From assembly GCF_003097655.1 (NCBI RefSeq), contig NZ_QCZH01000001.1:558001-622000 (forward strand): a stretch of DNA of 64,000 nt. The letters are read 5' to 3'. A program made the translations under genes and the position numbers. Source of the DNA: Flavobacterium laiguense. Lineage in GTDB: Bacteria > Bacteroidota > Bacteroidia > Flavobacteriales > Flavobacteriaceae. Below the pieces are notes generated by a model. That model was given only the letters and a program-made list of their open reading frames with translations, was not told the origin of the DNA and did no database searches. Positions 43,699 to 53,282 of this stretch are shown here, in pieces; the stretch's first letter is position 1, and the number at the start of each line of letters is the position of its first letter.

Positions 43699-43774
43699 TT
43701 TTAAACCATTAAGGGATTAAGGTTCATTAAGCTGCACCACTTCTTAATTTTCTTAATGCCTTAATGGTTTAAAA
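43699..43774. repeat. Long inverted repeat after serS
   Basis: TTTTAAACCATTAAGG (43699-43714) pairs perfectly with CCTTAATGGTTTAAAA (43759-43774); inner ATTAAG / CTTAAT pairs extend the stem. Likely an intergenic repeat doubling as a transcript 3' end. Confidence 0.7.
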
Positions 43775-43802
43775 AAATATTTAATTTGAAAAAGTTAAGG
43801 TA

Positions 43803-43830
43803 TTGACAGATTCTAAATTATTTACTTTAG
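43803..43830 (+). promoter_or_regulatory. Possible promoter of the TPR gene
   Basis: TTG (43803-43805) and TACTTTAG (43823-43830) 17 bp apart, resembling -33 TTG and -7 TAnnTTTG with one mismatch; ATG follows 15 bp later. Confidence 0.35.
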
Positions 43831-43844
43831 CAAATTGTTGCGAT

Positions 43845-45623
43845 ATGAAAAAGCTTTTTCTATATATTACTTTACTTTTCTCGCTAGCGACGTTTTCCCA
43901 AAACGAGCAGTTGGCGCAGTATTATTATGACAAAGGTGATTTTGATAAAGCATTGGTCAGTTACCAAGAGTTATTAGAAGGATTGCCCTCTAATCCTTTT
44001 TATTTTCAACGAAAAATAGATTGTCTCCAACAATTGCAACAGTTTGATCCCGCCGAAAAAGCCATTCAGGAACGATTGAATAAATACAAACAAGCCACAC
44101 TTTTGGTCGATTTGGGGTACAATTTTCAATTACAGAAAAATGAGGTTAAGGCCAAAAAGTACTATGACGAGGCGATAGAGAAAATCAAGAAAAATCCAAA
44201 CGAGGTTTACGGAGTTGCCAACTCTTTTGAGAAAAAAGTATTGCTCGAATATGCCTTAAAATCCTATCAGGTAGCCAGTACGTTGGTGCCCACTTTTAAT
44301 TTTAATTATCAAATGGCATTGCTCTATGGACAATTGGGCGATACCGATAAGATGGTAACCACTTTTCTGGACGAAGCGGTGGCAAATCCCCAAAACGCTA
44401 TGATAATTCAGAGTCAATTGGCTCGATATATGTCGAATGATGGTGATTCAAAATTCAATGAGAGTTTGCGTAAATCATTAATTATGCGGGTTCAAAAAAG
44501 CCAAGATGTTTTTTGGAATCATTTTTTGAGTTGGTTTTATATGCAACAAAAAGAGTTTGGAAAAGCATTTATTCAGGAAAAAGCCATTTATAAACGGAAT
44601 CCAGAATCACTCTCCAATATCATCAACTTAGGTCAAATGGCCATAGAAGAAGATGATTATGTAGAGGCCAAAGCCATTTTGGATTATGTTTTAGAAAACA
44701 CCACAGATATCCAGCTGATTGTGCAAGCCAATACCTATTTGATGAAAATGAAAATAGAAAAGGCGCCAGAAAGTGAATTTGTAGCCATCAACACACAATT
44801 TGACCTTTTGTTAAAACAATATGGTATAACGCCAATTACCTTATCTTTGCAGCTGATGCAAGCGCAGTTTGTGAGTTTCAAATTGAAAAATCCCGTTGAA
44901 GGAAAAGCGATAGTAAAGCGGGCTTTGGAGTTGCAATTAAATGTGTACGACCAAGCGAAATGCAAAATGGAACTGGCTGATATTTTGCTTTCGGAAGAGA
45001 AATTCAATCAGGCTTTATTGTATTATTCGCAAATAGAGGAAAATTTAAACAATGATGTTTTAGCACACGAAGCAAGCTTAAAATCGGCAAAAACGAGTTA
45101 TTTCAAGACTGATTTTGAATGGGCTTTGAAGCAGTTTAAGGAGCTGAAATCAGCCAGTACACAATTGATTGCCAATGATGCCTTGGAGTATTTTTTGTTA
45201 ATCAACGACAATACGGTTGCTGATTCGACTCAAACGGCTTTGAAGCAATTTGCCAAGGGGGATTATCTTTTGTATCAAAATAGAAATCAAGAGGCTATAG
45301 CTCAGTTTCAATCGATTCTGAAAAGTTTCAAAGGACAGGAAATTGAAGCCGTGACATTGTTGCGATTGGGAAGAGTCTATGAAAAAATAGGCGATTTTAC
45401 TTTGGCTTTAAGCCAATACCAAGAAATAATTGCCCATCATAGTGATGGAATTTACATAGACGAAGCTTTGTATTTTTCGGCGGATATTTATAACAAACAA
45501 TTGCAAATGCCCGATAAAGCCAAGCCTTTGTATGAAAAAATAATTTTCAACCATCAGGACAGTATTTATTTTGTGGATGCGAGGAGGAAATTCAGGGAAT
45601 TACGAGGGGATACGAACTTGTGA
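43845..45623 (+). CDS. Exported tetratricopeptide repeat protein
   Basis: About 592 residues; start at ATG 43845, giving a signal peptide ending SLATFSQ. The body is TPR/Sel1-like alpha-helical repeats: YYDKGDFDKALVSYQELLEG, VKAKKYYDEAIEKIKKNP, FNQALLYYSQIEENLNN, DFTLALSQYQEIIAHHSDG. Such periplasmic TPR proteins serve as scaffolds in envelope assembly or protein export; the specific role is not visible. The final IYFVDARRKFRELRGD is a characteristic C-terminus of Bacteroidota members. Followed by a tandem repeat array. Confidence 0.88.
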   Translation: MKKLFLYITLLFSLATFSQNEQLAQYYYDKGDFDKALVSYQELLEGLPSNPFYFQRKIDCLQQLQQFDPAEKAIQERLNKYKQATLLVDLGYNFQLQKNEVKAKKYYDEAIEKIKKNPNEVYGVANSFEKKVLLEYALKSYQVASTLVPTFNFNYQMALLYGQLGDTDKMVTTFLDEAVANPQNAMIIQSQLARYMSNDGDSKFNESLRKSLIMRVQKSQDVFWNHFLSWFYMQQKEFGKAFIQEKAIYKRNPESLSNIINLGQMAIEEDDYVEAKAILDYVLENTTDIQLIVQANTYLMKMKIEKAPESEFVAINTQFDLLLKQYGITPITLSLQLMQAQFVSFKLKNPVEGKAIVKRALELQLNVYDQAKCKMELADILLSEEKFNQALLYYSQIEENLNNDVLAHEASLKSAKTSYFKTDFEWALKQFKELKSASTQLIANDALEYFLLINDNTVADSTQTALKQFAKGDYLLYQNRNQEAIAQFQSILKSFKGQEIEAVTLLRLGRVYEKIGDFTLALSQYQEIIAHHSDGIYIDEALYFSADIYNKQLQMPDKAKPLYEKIIFNHQDSIYFVDARRKFRELRGDTNL

Positions 45624-45634
45624 TTTTAGATTGC

Positions 45635-45718
45635 AGAATAAAGAAAATAGAATAAAGAAAATAGAATAAAGAAAATAGAATAAAGAAAATAGAATAAAGA
45701 AAATAGAATATAGAAAAC
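45635..45718. repeat. 14-bp tandem repeat array
   Basis: Five perfect copies of AGAATAAAGAAAAT (45635-45704) plus one degenerate copy to 45718. A minus-strand ORF running through it (FLYSIFFILFSLF) is repeat-derived. Suitable as a variable-number tandem repeat. Confidence 0.9.
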
Positions 45719-45812
45719 AGATTGCAGAAGGCAGAAAGAATAATAAGAGTTGATTAATTAATCCTTTTATAGTCTTAATACTTAATACTCCAATCTTAAT
45801 ACTTTTTGAACA

Positions 45813-46124
45813 ATGATCATATACAACGTTACCATAAACATACACGAAAGCGTTCACGACCAATGGATGATTTGGATGCAGCACAAACACATTCCCGAAG
45901 TTCTGGCAACAGGAAAATTCAGCTCAGCTCGATTAGTGCGGGTTTTGATTGAAGAAGAAATGGGCGGAGTGACTTATTCTGTTCAATATACAACGGATAG
46001 CAAGGAAACATTAGAGAAATATTACCAAGAAGACGCCCCAAGATTAAGGGAAGAAGGGTTGAAATTGTTTGGAGATAAAATGCTGGCTTTCAGAACCGAA
46101 TTGGAGTTGATTTCTGAACATTAA
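45813..46124 (+). CDS. DUF4286 family protein
   Basis: 103 residues, ferredoxin-like alpha/beta. [21 protein letters not shown] and [20 protein letters not shown] with [23 protein letters not shown] match DUF4286 proteins, conserved in Bacteroidota and often near rsmA/ksgA. It ends before the rsmA start by 89 bp, in which a GCG-type repeat lies. Function unknown. Confidence 0.88.
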   Translation: MIIYNVTINIHESVHDQWMIWMQHKHIPEVLATGKFSSARLVRVLIEEEMGGVTYSVQYTTDSKETLEKYYQEDAPRLREEGLKLFGDKMLAFRTELELISEH

Positions 46125-46137
46125 AATTAAAATATTG

Positions 46138-46212
46138 CTTTGCGCCTCTGCGTCTTTGCGAGAAAATAACCCTAAAAATAAAGCGAGATGGCGTAGTGCC
46201 TCGCAATGACAA
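46138..46212 (+). repeat. GCG-type dispersed repeat and GTCATTGCGAGG-type repeat
   Basis: CTTTGCGCCTCTGCGTCTTT plus GCGAG (46138-46162) matches 50980-51004 at 24 of 25 positions. Right after, GCGAGATGGCGTAGTGCCTC and GCAATGAC (46183-46210) is the reverse form of the common GTCATTGCGAGG repeat; it runs to the rsmA start. Confidence 0.6.
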
Positions 46213-46213
46213 G

Positions 46214-46993
46214 ATGGAAAAAGTAAAAGCCAAAAAACACCTCGGACAGCATTTCTTAAAGGACGAAAGCATTGCCAAAGACATTGCCGATACCCTGAAT
46301 TTAGTAGGATATGAGGATGTGTTAGAAATAGGGCCTGGAATGGGAGTTTTAACCAAATACATGTTGGAGAAACCTATCAATACCTATGTTATTGAGATAG
46401 ATGAGGAATCAGTGACGTATTTGGATGCGAATTACCCAAAACTTAAGGACAGAATTATCTCAAAAGATTTTTTGAGGTATGATATCAACGAAGTTTTTGC
46501 GGGGAAACAATTCGCTATAATTGGTAATTTTCCGTATAATATTTCGACGCAAATTGTTTTTAAAACATTAGAATACCGCAATCAAATTCCAGAATTTGCT
46601 GGGATGTTTCAAAAAGAAGTGGCACAACGTATTTGTGAAAAAAAAGGAACCAAAGCTTATGGGATTCTATCGGTTTTAGTACAAGCGTTTTATGATGCTG
46701 AGTATTTGTTTACTGTAGATGAAAATGTGTTCAATCCACCACCCAAAGTAAAATCGGGAGTGCTGCGTTTGCGCAGAAAAGAAGATTTTAGTTTGCCTTG
46801 TGGCGAGAAATTGTTTTTTACGGTAGTGAAAACCGCTTTTCAACAACGCAGAAAGACTTTGAGGAACAGTCTAAAAACCCTAAATTTGTCTGATAGTTTG
46901 AGAGAAGATGAGGTTTTCAATCTTCGCCCAGAGCAATTAGACTACAAAGAATTTATAGCATTGACCCAAAAAATAGAAGCCGATGGAGTTTAA
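46214..46993 (+). CDS. rsmA: 16S rRNA dimethyladenosine transferase (KsgA)
   Basis: About 259 residues from ATG 46214. The longer ORF starting at 46196 uses a GTG inside repeat DNA. SAM-binding motif [17 protein letters not shown], catalytic NFPYNIST (NxPY), and the C-terminal helical domain with [15 protein letters not shown]. Dimethylates two adenosines in the 3' end of 16S rRNA during small-subunit maturation. The stop overlaps mgtE by 11 bp. Confidence 0.96.
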   Translation: MEKVKAKKHLGQHFLKDESIAKDIADTLNLVGYEDVLEIGPGMGVLTKYMLEKPINTYVIEIDEESVTYLDANYPKLKDRIISKDFLRYDINEVFAGKQFAIIGNFPYNISTQIVFKTLEYRNQIPEFAGMFQKEVAQRICEKKGTKAYGILSVLVQAFYDAEYLFTVDENVFNPPPKVKSGVLRLRRKEDFSLPCGEKLFFTVVKTAFQQRRKTLRNSLKTLNLSDSLREDEVFNLRPEQLDYKEFIALTQKIEADGV

Positions 46994-48335
46994 AATCAGC
47001 AAAGAATTAATAAAAGAATTAGAGCTACTCATTCAAAATAAAAACGACGAACAACTTGGCGTTTTATTGAATGACATGCACCATGCTGATATTGCCGAAG
47101 TTCTGGATGAACTTGATTTTGATGAAGCTACTTATATTTTTAAGGTATTAGATAGCGAAAAAACAGCCGAAATCCTTCTGGAGTTAGAAGACGATTTACG
47201 GGAAAATATATTAAGCAGGCTTTCTCCAAAAGAGATTGCGGAAGAGCTCGATGAATTAGAGACCAATGATGCTGCCGATATTATTGGGGAACTTTCCAAA
47301 GAGAAGAAAGCCGAAGTAATATCCGAGTTGCAAGATGTTGAGCATGCCAAGGATATTGTGGAATTACTGCGTTATGCAGAGGATACTGCCGGTGGAATCA
47401 TGCACAAAGAGTTGGTAAAAGTCAACGAAAACTGGAATGTACTCACTTGTGTGAAAGAAATGCGTATTCAGGCAGAAAACATCTCCAGAGTGCATTCTAT
47501 TTATGTGGTGGACGATGAAGATCGATTAAAAGGACGCTTGTCGCTCAAAGATTTACTGACAACCTCTACCAGAACTAATATTAGTGATGTATACATCCGG
47601 AAATTGAATTCGGTGAATGTAGATACCGAAGATGTTGAGGTGGCTAGAATCATGCAAAAATACGATTTAGAGGCCATTCCTGTGGTAGATGAATTGGGAC
47701 GCTTGGTAGGCCGAATCACAATTGATGATATTATTGACGTAATCAAAGATGAAGCCGATAAAGATTACCAATTGGCGGCGGGTATCTCTCAAGACGTAGA
47801 AGCCGATGATAGTATTCTGGAATTAACCAAGGCGCGTTTGCCCTGGCTGGTGTTGGCACTTTTGGGTGGTTTTGTTACCGTAAAAGTCCTAGGTTTATTT
47901 GAAGGAGCGATGCTGGAACACGGAAAATTATTTTTCTTTACCCCGCTTATCGCTGCAATGGCCGGAAATGTTGGGGTGCAATCCTCGGCAATTATCGTTC
48001 AAGGTTTGGCTAACGATACCTTGAGTGGTTCCCTCTTTAACCGATTGATAAAAGAAGTGTCGTTAAGTTTATTAAACGGACTCATATTAGCCTTGATTTT
48101 GTTTCTGGGCAGTCATTTTTTACTCAATGTAGAGATTATTATTGGGGTTATAGTAACAATTGCTTTGGTTTCTGTAATTATCATAGCCTCGCTTATTGGG
48201 ACATTTGTGCCTTTATTGTTGGATAAATTTGGTATTGACCCCGCCTTGGCAACAGGGCCATTTATCACTACAAGCAATGATATTTGTGGGATCCTTATTT
48301 ATTTCTCCATTGCCAAATTAATTTTAGGGTTTTAA
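46983..48335 (+). CDS. mgtE: Magnesium transporter MgtE
   Basis: 450 residues. N domain (~1-130) of helical repeats ([39 protein letters not shown]), two CBS domains (~135-255: [44 protein letters not shown]), a plug helix, then five membrane helices from ~280 ([20 protein letters not shown] carries the ion-pathway Asn/Gly motif). Mg2+ channel gated by cytosolic Mg2+. The ATG sits inside rsmA, so the two are coupled. Confidence 0.96.
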   Translation: MEFKISKELIKELELLIQNKNDEQLGVLLNDMHHADIAEVLDELDFDEATYIFKVLDSEKTAEILLELEDDLRENILSRLSPKEIAEELDELETNDAADIIGELSKEKKAEVISELQDVEHAKDIVELLRYAEDTAGGIMHKELVKVNENWNVLTCVKEMRIQAENISRVHSIYVVDDEDRLKGRLSLKDLLTTSTRTNISDVYIRKLNSVNVDTEDVEVARIMQKYDLEAIPVVDELGRLVGRITIDDIIDVIKDEADKDYQLAAGISQDVEADDSILELTKARLPWLVLALLGGFVTVKVLGLFEGAMLEHGKLFFFTPLIAAMAGNVGVQSSAIIVQGLANDTLSGSLFNRLIKEVSLSLLNGLILALILFLGSHFLLNVEIIIGVIVTIALVSVIIIASLIGTFVPLLLDKFGIDPALATGPFITTSNDICGILIYFSIAKLILGF

Positions 48336-48358
48336 TTGTAAACACTGTTGAATTATAA

Positions 48359-48407
48359 CAATTATCCCGATTTTATTTAAATTTTGAAATAATAAATTCG
48401 GGATAAT
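48359..48407 (+). terminator. Hairpin after mgtE
   Basis: Perfect 11-bp arms AATTATCCCGA / TCGGGATAATT with a 27-nt AT-rich loop that can pair further; T-run is weak. Otherwise 48336-48527 holds only the promoter region of proC. Confidence 0.55.
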
Positions 48408-48527
48408 TCGTGTACTTTGTGTACAAATAGTTTTGCCCTGATTTGTGGTAGAATCTAAAGTTTATATACAATGCCTTTTTGGGATTCAACATACTATTAA
48501 CCAGCCAAAGAACAAAATAAAACCAAA

Positions 48528-49304
48528 ATGAAAGTACATATTATTGGCGGCGGAAACTTAGGGGTTTCTATCGCTTTGGGAATTGCAAAATTCTCTCCAA
48601 ACAATCAAGTTACCGTAACCAGACGAAATACGGCAAGTATATTGCATTTAGAAAAATTGGGCATCACCGTTTCTTCGGATAATACCCACAACATTCAGGA
48701 GGCCGATGTGATTATTCTAACCATAAAGCCGTATCAGGTAGATACCGTTCTGGCCGAAATTCTTCCTGTGATTACCAATAAAATAATCGCCTCAGCGGTA
48801 AGTGGTTTGGCGATTGATGTGCTGCAGGAAAAAACAAAATTCGCACATCATGCCGTTCGTATTATGCCCAATATTGCGGCGCAATTTGGAGAATCGGCTA
48901 CTTGTATCTCTTTCAACGAAAAAGATAAAACCGAAGGGGAAAGCGTAGTTACACTTTTTCATGATTTAGGGACAGCACTCGTAATCGACGAGAAATTGAT
49001 GGATGCCGCCACTGTTCTCGGTGCTTGCGGAACTGCCTATGCATTGCGTTATATCCGTGCTTCTATGCAGGCCGGAATCGAGATTGGTTTTGATTCCCAG
49101 ACGGCTTTGGCCATAGCTGCCCAAACCGTAAAAGGAGCTGCCCAAATGTTAGTCGAAGAAAAAGTACATCCGGAACAACTCATCGATAGAGTAACTACGC
49201 CACAAGGTTGTACCATTGTGGGACTAAACGAAATGGAGCATAATGGTTTCAGCTCTTCTCTTATCAAAGGAATTAAGACTTCTTTGAAACAGATTAAAGG
49301 GTAA
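48528..49304 (+). CDS. proC: Pyrroline-5-carboxylate reductase
   Basis: 258 residues. Rossmann start MKVHIIGGGNLGVSIALGIA, later VNG-type motif IIASAVSGLAIDVLQ, ...HHAVRIMPNIAAQFGESATCIS (the RxMPN signature), and the conserved C-terminal VTTPQGCTIVGLNEMEHNGF (the ProC signature with TPGG-like loop). Makes proline from pyrroline-5-carboxylate using NAD(P)H. Monocistronic; followed by a 130-bp inverted-repeat region. Confidence 0.95.
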   Translation: MKVHIIGGGNLGVSIALGIAKFSPNNQVTVTRRNTASILHLEKLGITVSSDNTHNIQEADVIILTIKPYQVDTVLAEILPVITNKIIASAVSGLAIDVLQEKTKFAHHAVRIMPNIAAQFGESATCISFNEKDKTEGESVVTLFHDLGTALVIDEKLMDAATVLGACGTAYALRYIRASMQAGIEIGFDSQTALAIAAQTVKGAAQMLVEEKVHPEQLIDRVTTPQGCTIVGLNEMEHNGFSSSLIKGIKTSLKQIKG

Positions 49305-49430
49305 GATTTTTGATTTGAGAATAACGATTTTTGATTTAAGATTTCGTACAGCGAAATTATAAATCGTCTGCTTTATGGGTTGTTTTCCACTTCTGAAATT
49401 AAAAATCGTTAATCAAAAATCTTAAATGAT
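49304..49430. repeat. Imperfect long inverted repeat after proC
   Basis: AAGATTTTTGATT ... TAACGATTTTTGATTTAAG on the left recurs inverted as AAAAATCGTTAATCAAAAAT and CTTAAAT on the right (to 49430), with one ~6-nt insertion. Looks like a hairpin-forming intergenic repeat. Confidence 0.6.
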
Positions 49431-49468
49431 AAGTTTTTTTTATTGGTACTATTATTACCAAGTGCTAC

Positions 49469-50836
49469 TTACTTCATTATCACAATCAAGCTTTTTCCAT
49501 CCTTGGTCTTCAAAAGAGCCTGAAAATGGCTTAAATTATTGTCTTGAGTTAGAGTGATTTCCAAGACCCCAAATGGTTTTAAAAGTCCAAAATTTTCGTT
49601 TTTGGCGATCATAAAACGCCAGTCTTTCGCATGAAGTTTGTTAAAATTTACTTTTAAATACCCCGTTTTTGGCAACGAAGATTTTAAAGAGGCTTGTTTT
49701 TTGGGATTGGTTTCCAGTGTTAAAGTATTGTTCTTGACAAAAATTTTGGTTACCGCCAAAGGAAAATTTACGAATACTTGATGTTTATCGATAGCATTTT
49801 GTGATTTTAAATAATCATAAACTCGTTTAGAATCTTCTGTTTGCATCGAAAAGTTAAAAGAAGGTTCACGGCTAGTGTGCACAATGACTTTTTTTATTGA
49901 ATTAAAATTATCATCATATTCGTAACTAATAGCCGAATCTTTTTTTTCTACTATTTCATTCAATACCAATTCGGTTTTGGTTGGGTTATGAATCAAAATG
50001 GAATCCAAATCAAAACCAATTATTCTATTGATCCGTTTTGGATTTTGTTTGTAGGGAATTTGATCCTGAATCATTTCAAAATTGACACCCAAAGCGAATA
50101 ATGCGTTTGGATTCTGAGTGAATTGCCATTCTTTTTTATACTTAGATTTGAATTGCAATTGTCCATCAACTGTTACTTCTTGGTCTCCCAATTTCAGATT
50201 TAGAATCCCATCTTCTTTCAGTAAATTATTTTTTTTGATCCAAACGGTTACGGCATTTGAAGTGGAAATTGTTTTTTCTGTTTTTTTAGGATCTAAAAAC
50301 TGATGCTTTAGAAACAAATCTTCGGCTATTTTTAGCGCAATTTTTTTTTGATTTTCAGGAATTGCCGAACATATGATTTGGTTCGAATGTTTAATAATGC
50401 AAATGCCCAATTGTTTGGAATAATACGAACTCATTCCGTTTTTAAGCATGATCTTGCTGAAATGTGCTTTGGCTATTGTTTTCTCAAAATCAGTTTCACT
50501 TTCGATTTTTACTACAGTGAACCATTGGGTAACAGGTTGGTTTTCGAGGTGAAAAAAAGCCAGATAATCAGGTGTTTCTATTCCAAAATTAGAAAAATCA
50601 AACTTTTTATTTATCTCAGTAGTTCCTAATTGCCATTGTGAAGGGTTTTTTAGATAAGAAAAAATAAAATAATTTCGAATATTTTTTATATCGACCATCA
50701 CTATTCCGTCGGCATTTTGAGGGATGTTTTTTTTGTCAAAATTTTTATGATAGCCAATCCAATACAGCATCATCACACTTCCCAGGAGGATAAGAAGCAG
50801 GACAATTTTAAAAAAAGAGCTTTTATTGCTTTTCAT
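49469..50836 (-). CDS. Membrane-anchored hypothetical protein (DUF4836-like style)
   Basis: 455 residues. One N-terminal membrane helix (IVLLLILLGSVMMLYWIGY), then a soluble, mostly beta domain outside: DGIVMVDIKNIRNYFIFSYL, PDYLAFFHLENQPVTQWFTVV, a central strand-rich part and a C-terminal GVLEITLTQDNNLS. The pattern of a leading P-x-NA-x2-V segment followed by K-rich helices recalls DUF4836 proteins such as the next gene; this is inference. Unknown function. Separated from the DUF4836 gene by a 421-bp repeat-rich gap. Confidence 0.7.
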   Translation of the reverse strand: MKSNKSSFFKIVLLLILLGSVMMLYWIGYHKNFDKKNIPQNADGIVMVDIKNIRNYFIFSYLKNPSQWQLGTTEINKKFDFSNFGIETPDYLAFFHLENQPVTQWFTVVKIESETDFEKTIAKAHFSKIMLKNGMSSYYSKQLGICIIKHSNQIICSAIPENQKKIALKIAEDLFLKHQFLDPKKTEKTISTSNAVTVWIKKNNLLKEDGILNLKLGDQEVTVDGQLQFKSKYKKEWQFTQNPNALFALGVNFEMIQDQIPYKQNPKRINRIIGFDLDSILIHNPTKTELVLNEIVEKKDSAISYEYDDNFNSIKKVIVHTSREPSFNFSMQTEDSKRVYDYLKSQNAIDKHQVFVNFPLAVTKIFVKNNTLTLETNPKKQASLKSSLPKTGYLKVNFNKLHAKDWRFMIAKNENFGLLKPFGVLEITLTQDNNLSHFQALLKTKDGKSLIVIMK

Positions 50837-50889
50837 ATTGAATGTAAATTGTTTTTATTGTCTTTTTACAATGTTATTCAGCAGTTTCA

Positions 50890-51180
50890 ATGGCTCACAG
50901 ATTAGACGGATTAAACAGATTTACACGGATTTTTGTATTCTCGGTTTTCTCGTAAAGATGCAAAGGTTTAAACTTCTTTCTTTGCGCCTTTGCGTCTTTG
51001 CGAGGCATAATTTTTCACAAAAAAGCAATATAAATGACGTCTCATTGTGAAAATTAACCGCAAGGTTCGCAATGTTTTTTATTTTAAGCCGTGTTTAAGG
51101 TTCGCAAAGCTTTGCGCCCCTTGCGCAGTTTTCTACAAAGGATTTAATTTTCCTTGCGCTCTTTGCGGTTATTCAAATCC
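50890..51180. repeat. Cluster of GCG-type repeats and a MITE-like inverted-repeat unit
   Basis: The 421-bp gap 50837-51257 holds: CTTTGCGCCTTTGCGTCTTT plus GCGAG (50980-51004), a near-twin of 46138-46162; and a unit framed by TAACCGCAA (51055-51063) and TTGCGGTTA (51163-51171), with the inner palindrome CGCAAAGCTTTGCG (51103-51116). No transposase is present. Confidence 0.65.
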
Positions 51181-51257
51181 GTCATTGGTAGGGATAAATT
51201 TAGTTTAATCTTAGTGTCATCTCAATTGAATTATCGGGAGTAGTATTATTTTAGGTT

Positions 51258-53276
51258 TTACTGCGTAACGATTGTTTCTCTTTTGCTTTCGGTATACAAC
51301 TCATTGATAACATCAAAGAAATACTGCAAGCTATTGGTATGTTCTCCTTTGATAGTGTAACTTGATTCTGAGATAATAGTGCCGTTTTTGAATTTGGATT
51401 CCATTGTGATTTGGCCTGCATTTTTCAAAGCAATATCAAAGTAATTGCTTTTAGTGTCTTTGTTAAGTTCATTTTTGGATGCTGTGATTATTTTTTGAAG
51501 ATCCATCCAAGCAGCCGAATTGTTTTTAGAAATGGATTTTTTGAAATCAGCTTGCAACGGCATGACTTTCTGTTGGATCAGATTTTCCACATTCTCCTTA
51601 GAGGTAGTTACCATAATCACGCCATTTTTTAGTCCAATATATAAGTTATCAAGCAAGTTGTCTTTTTCAAAATGAATCGTGTAATACCCATTGGTCAATT
51701 GGTAGTCGGTAGCGGTGAATTTGCTTTTGTTCAAAGGAAGTTGCAATAATTTATTGACAAAAGAATCGTTTTTAGTGTTCAAAAGAAACGTAAAATCGGG
51801 TTGTATTTCTTCTTTAATGCCTTTGATTTCCAGTTGTTCATAATTTTCATTATACTCTATAGTAACGTATTCTCGTTTTACTTTTTTGAGATCGTGAAGT
51901 ACAAAAAGGGCATTCCCGGGAATTAAATCTGCAATGGCTTTTTCGTCCAATAATAAAGCAATGGCATCAATCATAACATCGGCTTCGTTACCACTGACTT
52001 CTTTGGTGTAGGATTGGTAAACGGAATTTAAAGTGTTTTTTAGAATTTTGTATTCATAGTTCATAATGGCCTGGGTGTCCATGGCAATAGAGTAATAACC
52101 CAACACATTATTGCCTACGAAATTCAATAGGTTTTTGTCAATTTTCGAATCAAACATGGCCTGATAGGACTTTTTGGTTTCCTCATTTTTGGGTGTTATG
52201 ACTTGATTCAGCCGAATTCTGTCTTTTTCAAAATACCCATTGATATGGTAATTGCTGTCCAGGATTCCGTTTTTATAAATCCCCATCAATGCCGCATTGG
52301 ATCCTAAAAAACTAGAGTACAATTGGCTGGTTAATGCGTCCAAATCAGCGAAAGCAAAAAAATCGGATTTAGGGTTGTTATTTTTAAACAAGGTTGTATT
52401 TATGGCTGCTGTTTCCTTTTCAGAGTCGAAAGTTTCTTTAAAAATCAAATCAACAGCTGCATTGATTTTTAGTTTTTCTATAGAGTCTGTTTTTTTATAC
52501 TCGAGTTCTTCCAGTTTTCTATTGGTTTCTTCCAATTCAGCATTTGCTTTATCTTGGGCGGCATAGATTTCTTCTTCGGTGGGTTCGACAACTTTAGGTT
52601 CCTCTATTATTTTTTTGTTTTTCTTCCCTTTTTTTGTTTTTCCTTTTTTGGCTTTGTCGTTTTTTTCTGGAGCTGGTGATGTTTTTGTTTCTTCTGCAAG
52701 CTTGTAAGCTGATTCAGCTATCCTGTCATAGTTAACCGCAGCGGTATCAACAAAAACCGTAGCCGTATCGATACTCGTCAGATCAGAATAAGGCTCGTTA
52801 TCGCTGTATTTGTGTGGCTTTGTATAAGTTGCATTGACTAGAATAGCGAATTTGTCATTCCAGGCCAAATGATGGGTTTTTGAAGTTGTTGTACGATTGT
52901 ATGTTCCTTGTTTTTTTACTTTAATGCTATCACCATATTTGCCTTGAATTAATTTTTCGAATAAAACAGCATTGTTTAAAGGAATCAATATTATATAGTT
53001 CATCACGGTGTCTCTGTTGATGTAGTAATGATATTGTTTGTTAGTAAGGTCAATTCCAGTTTGGCTTAAATCTTTTGGCAGAAATTTCATTTCTTTTTCT
53101 AATAAAGTTTGCATCCAAGGGTATTCTTGAATGGTTTTGAGAGTTACTTTATCATTTAGATTTTTGCCATTAAAACACAAGGCAAAAGGCGCATTTTCTG
53201 GAACTTTGTTGGCTAAATCTTGGGCGTATAGCGTTGCAGAGAAACAAATAAAAAGGAATAGTAAATAATTTTTCAT
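51258..53276 (-). CDS. DUF4836 family periplasmic protein
   Basis: 672 residues. Signal peptide ending TLYAQ. The N-terminal domain starts KVPENAPFALCFNGKNLNDK, typical of DUF4836. A charged region with TNAELEETNRKLEELE-like coiled coil and PEKNDKAKKGKTKKG linker divides the protein; the C-terminal half repeats an extended beta domain (NYEQLEIKGIKEE, FTFLLNTKNDSFVNKLLQL). Family of unknown function, widespread in Bacteroidota. A lipoprotein gene lies 6 bp upstream, same strand, so the pair is one operon. Confidence 0.88.
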   Translation of the reverse strand: MKNYLLFLFICFSATLYAQDLANKVPENAPFALCFNGKNLNDKVTLKTIQEYPWMQTLLEKEMKFLPKDLSQTGIDLTNKQYHYYINRDTVMNYIILIPLNNAVLFEKLIQGKYGDSIKVKKQGTYNRTTTSKTHHLAWNDKFAILVNATYTKPHKYSDNEPYSDLTSIDTATVFVDTAAVNYDRIAESAYKLAEETKTSPAPEKNDKAKKGKTKKGKKNKKIIEEPKVVEPTEEEIYAAQDKANAELEETNRKLEELEYKKTDSIEKLKINAAVDLIFKETFDSEKETAAINTTLFKNNNPKSDFFAFADLDALTSQLYSSFLGSNAALMGIYKNGILDSNYHINGYFEKDRIRLNQVITPKNEETKKSYQAMFDSKIDKNLLNFVGNNVLGYYSIAMDTQAIMNYEYKILKNTLNSVYQSYTKEVSGNEADVMIDAIALLLDEKAIADLIPGNALFVLHDLKKVKREYVTIEYNENYEQLEIKGIKEEIQPDFTFLLNTKNDSFVNKLLQLPLNKSKFTATDYQLTNGYYTIHFEKDNLLDNLYIGLKNGVIMVTTSKENVENLIQQKVMPLQADFKKSISKNNSAAWMDLQKIITASKNELNKDTKSNYFDIALKNAGQITMESKFKNGTIISESSYTIKGEHTNSLQYFFDVINELYTESKRETIVTQ

Positions 53277-53282
53277 TTTATT

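Noticed and set aside
45635..45718. CRISPR array
   Set aside because: Units are contiguous 14-mers without spacers and no cas genes occur in the window.
45600..45890. 96-residue minus-strand ORF
   Set aside because: Runs through the 14-bp tandem array; Phe/Leu/Tyr periodicity is repeat-derived.
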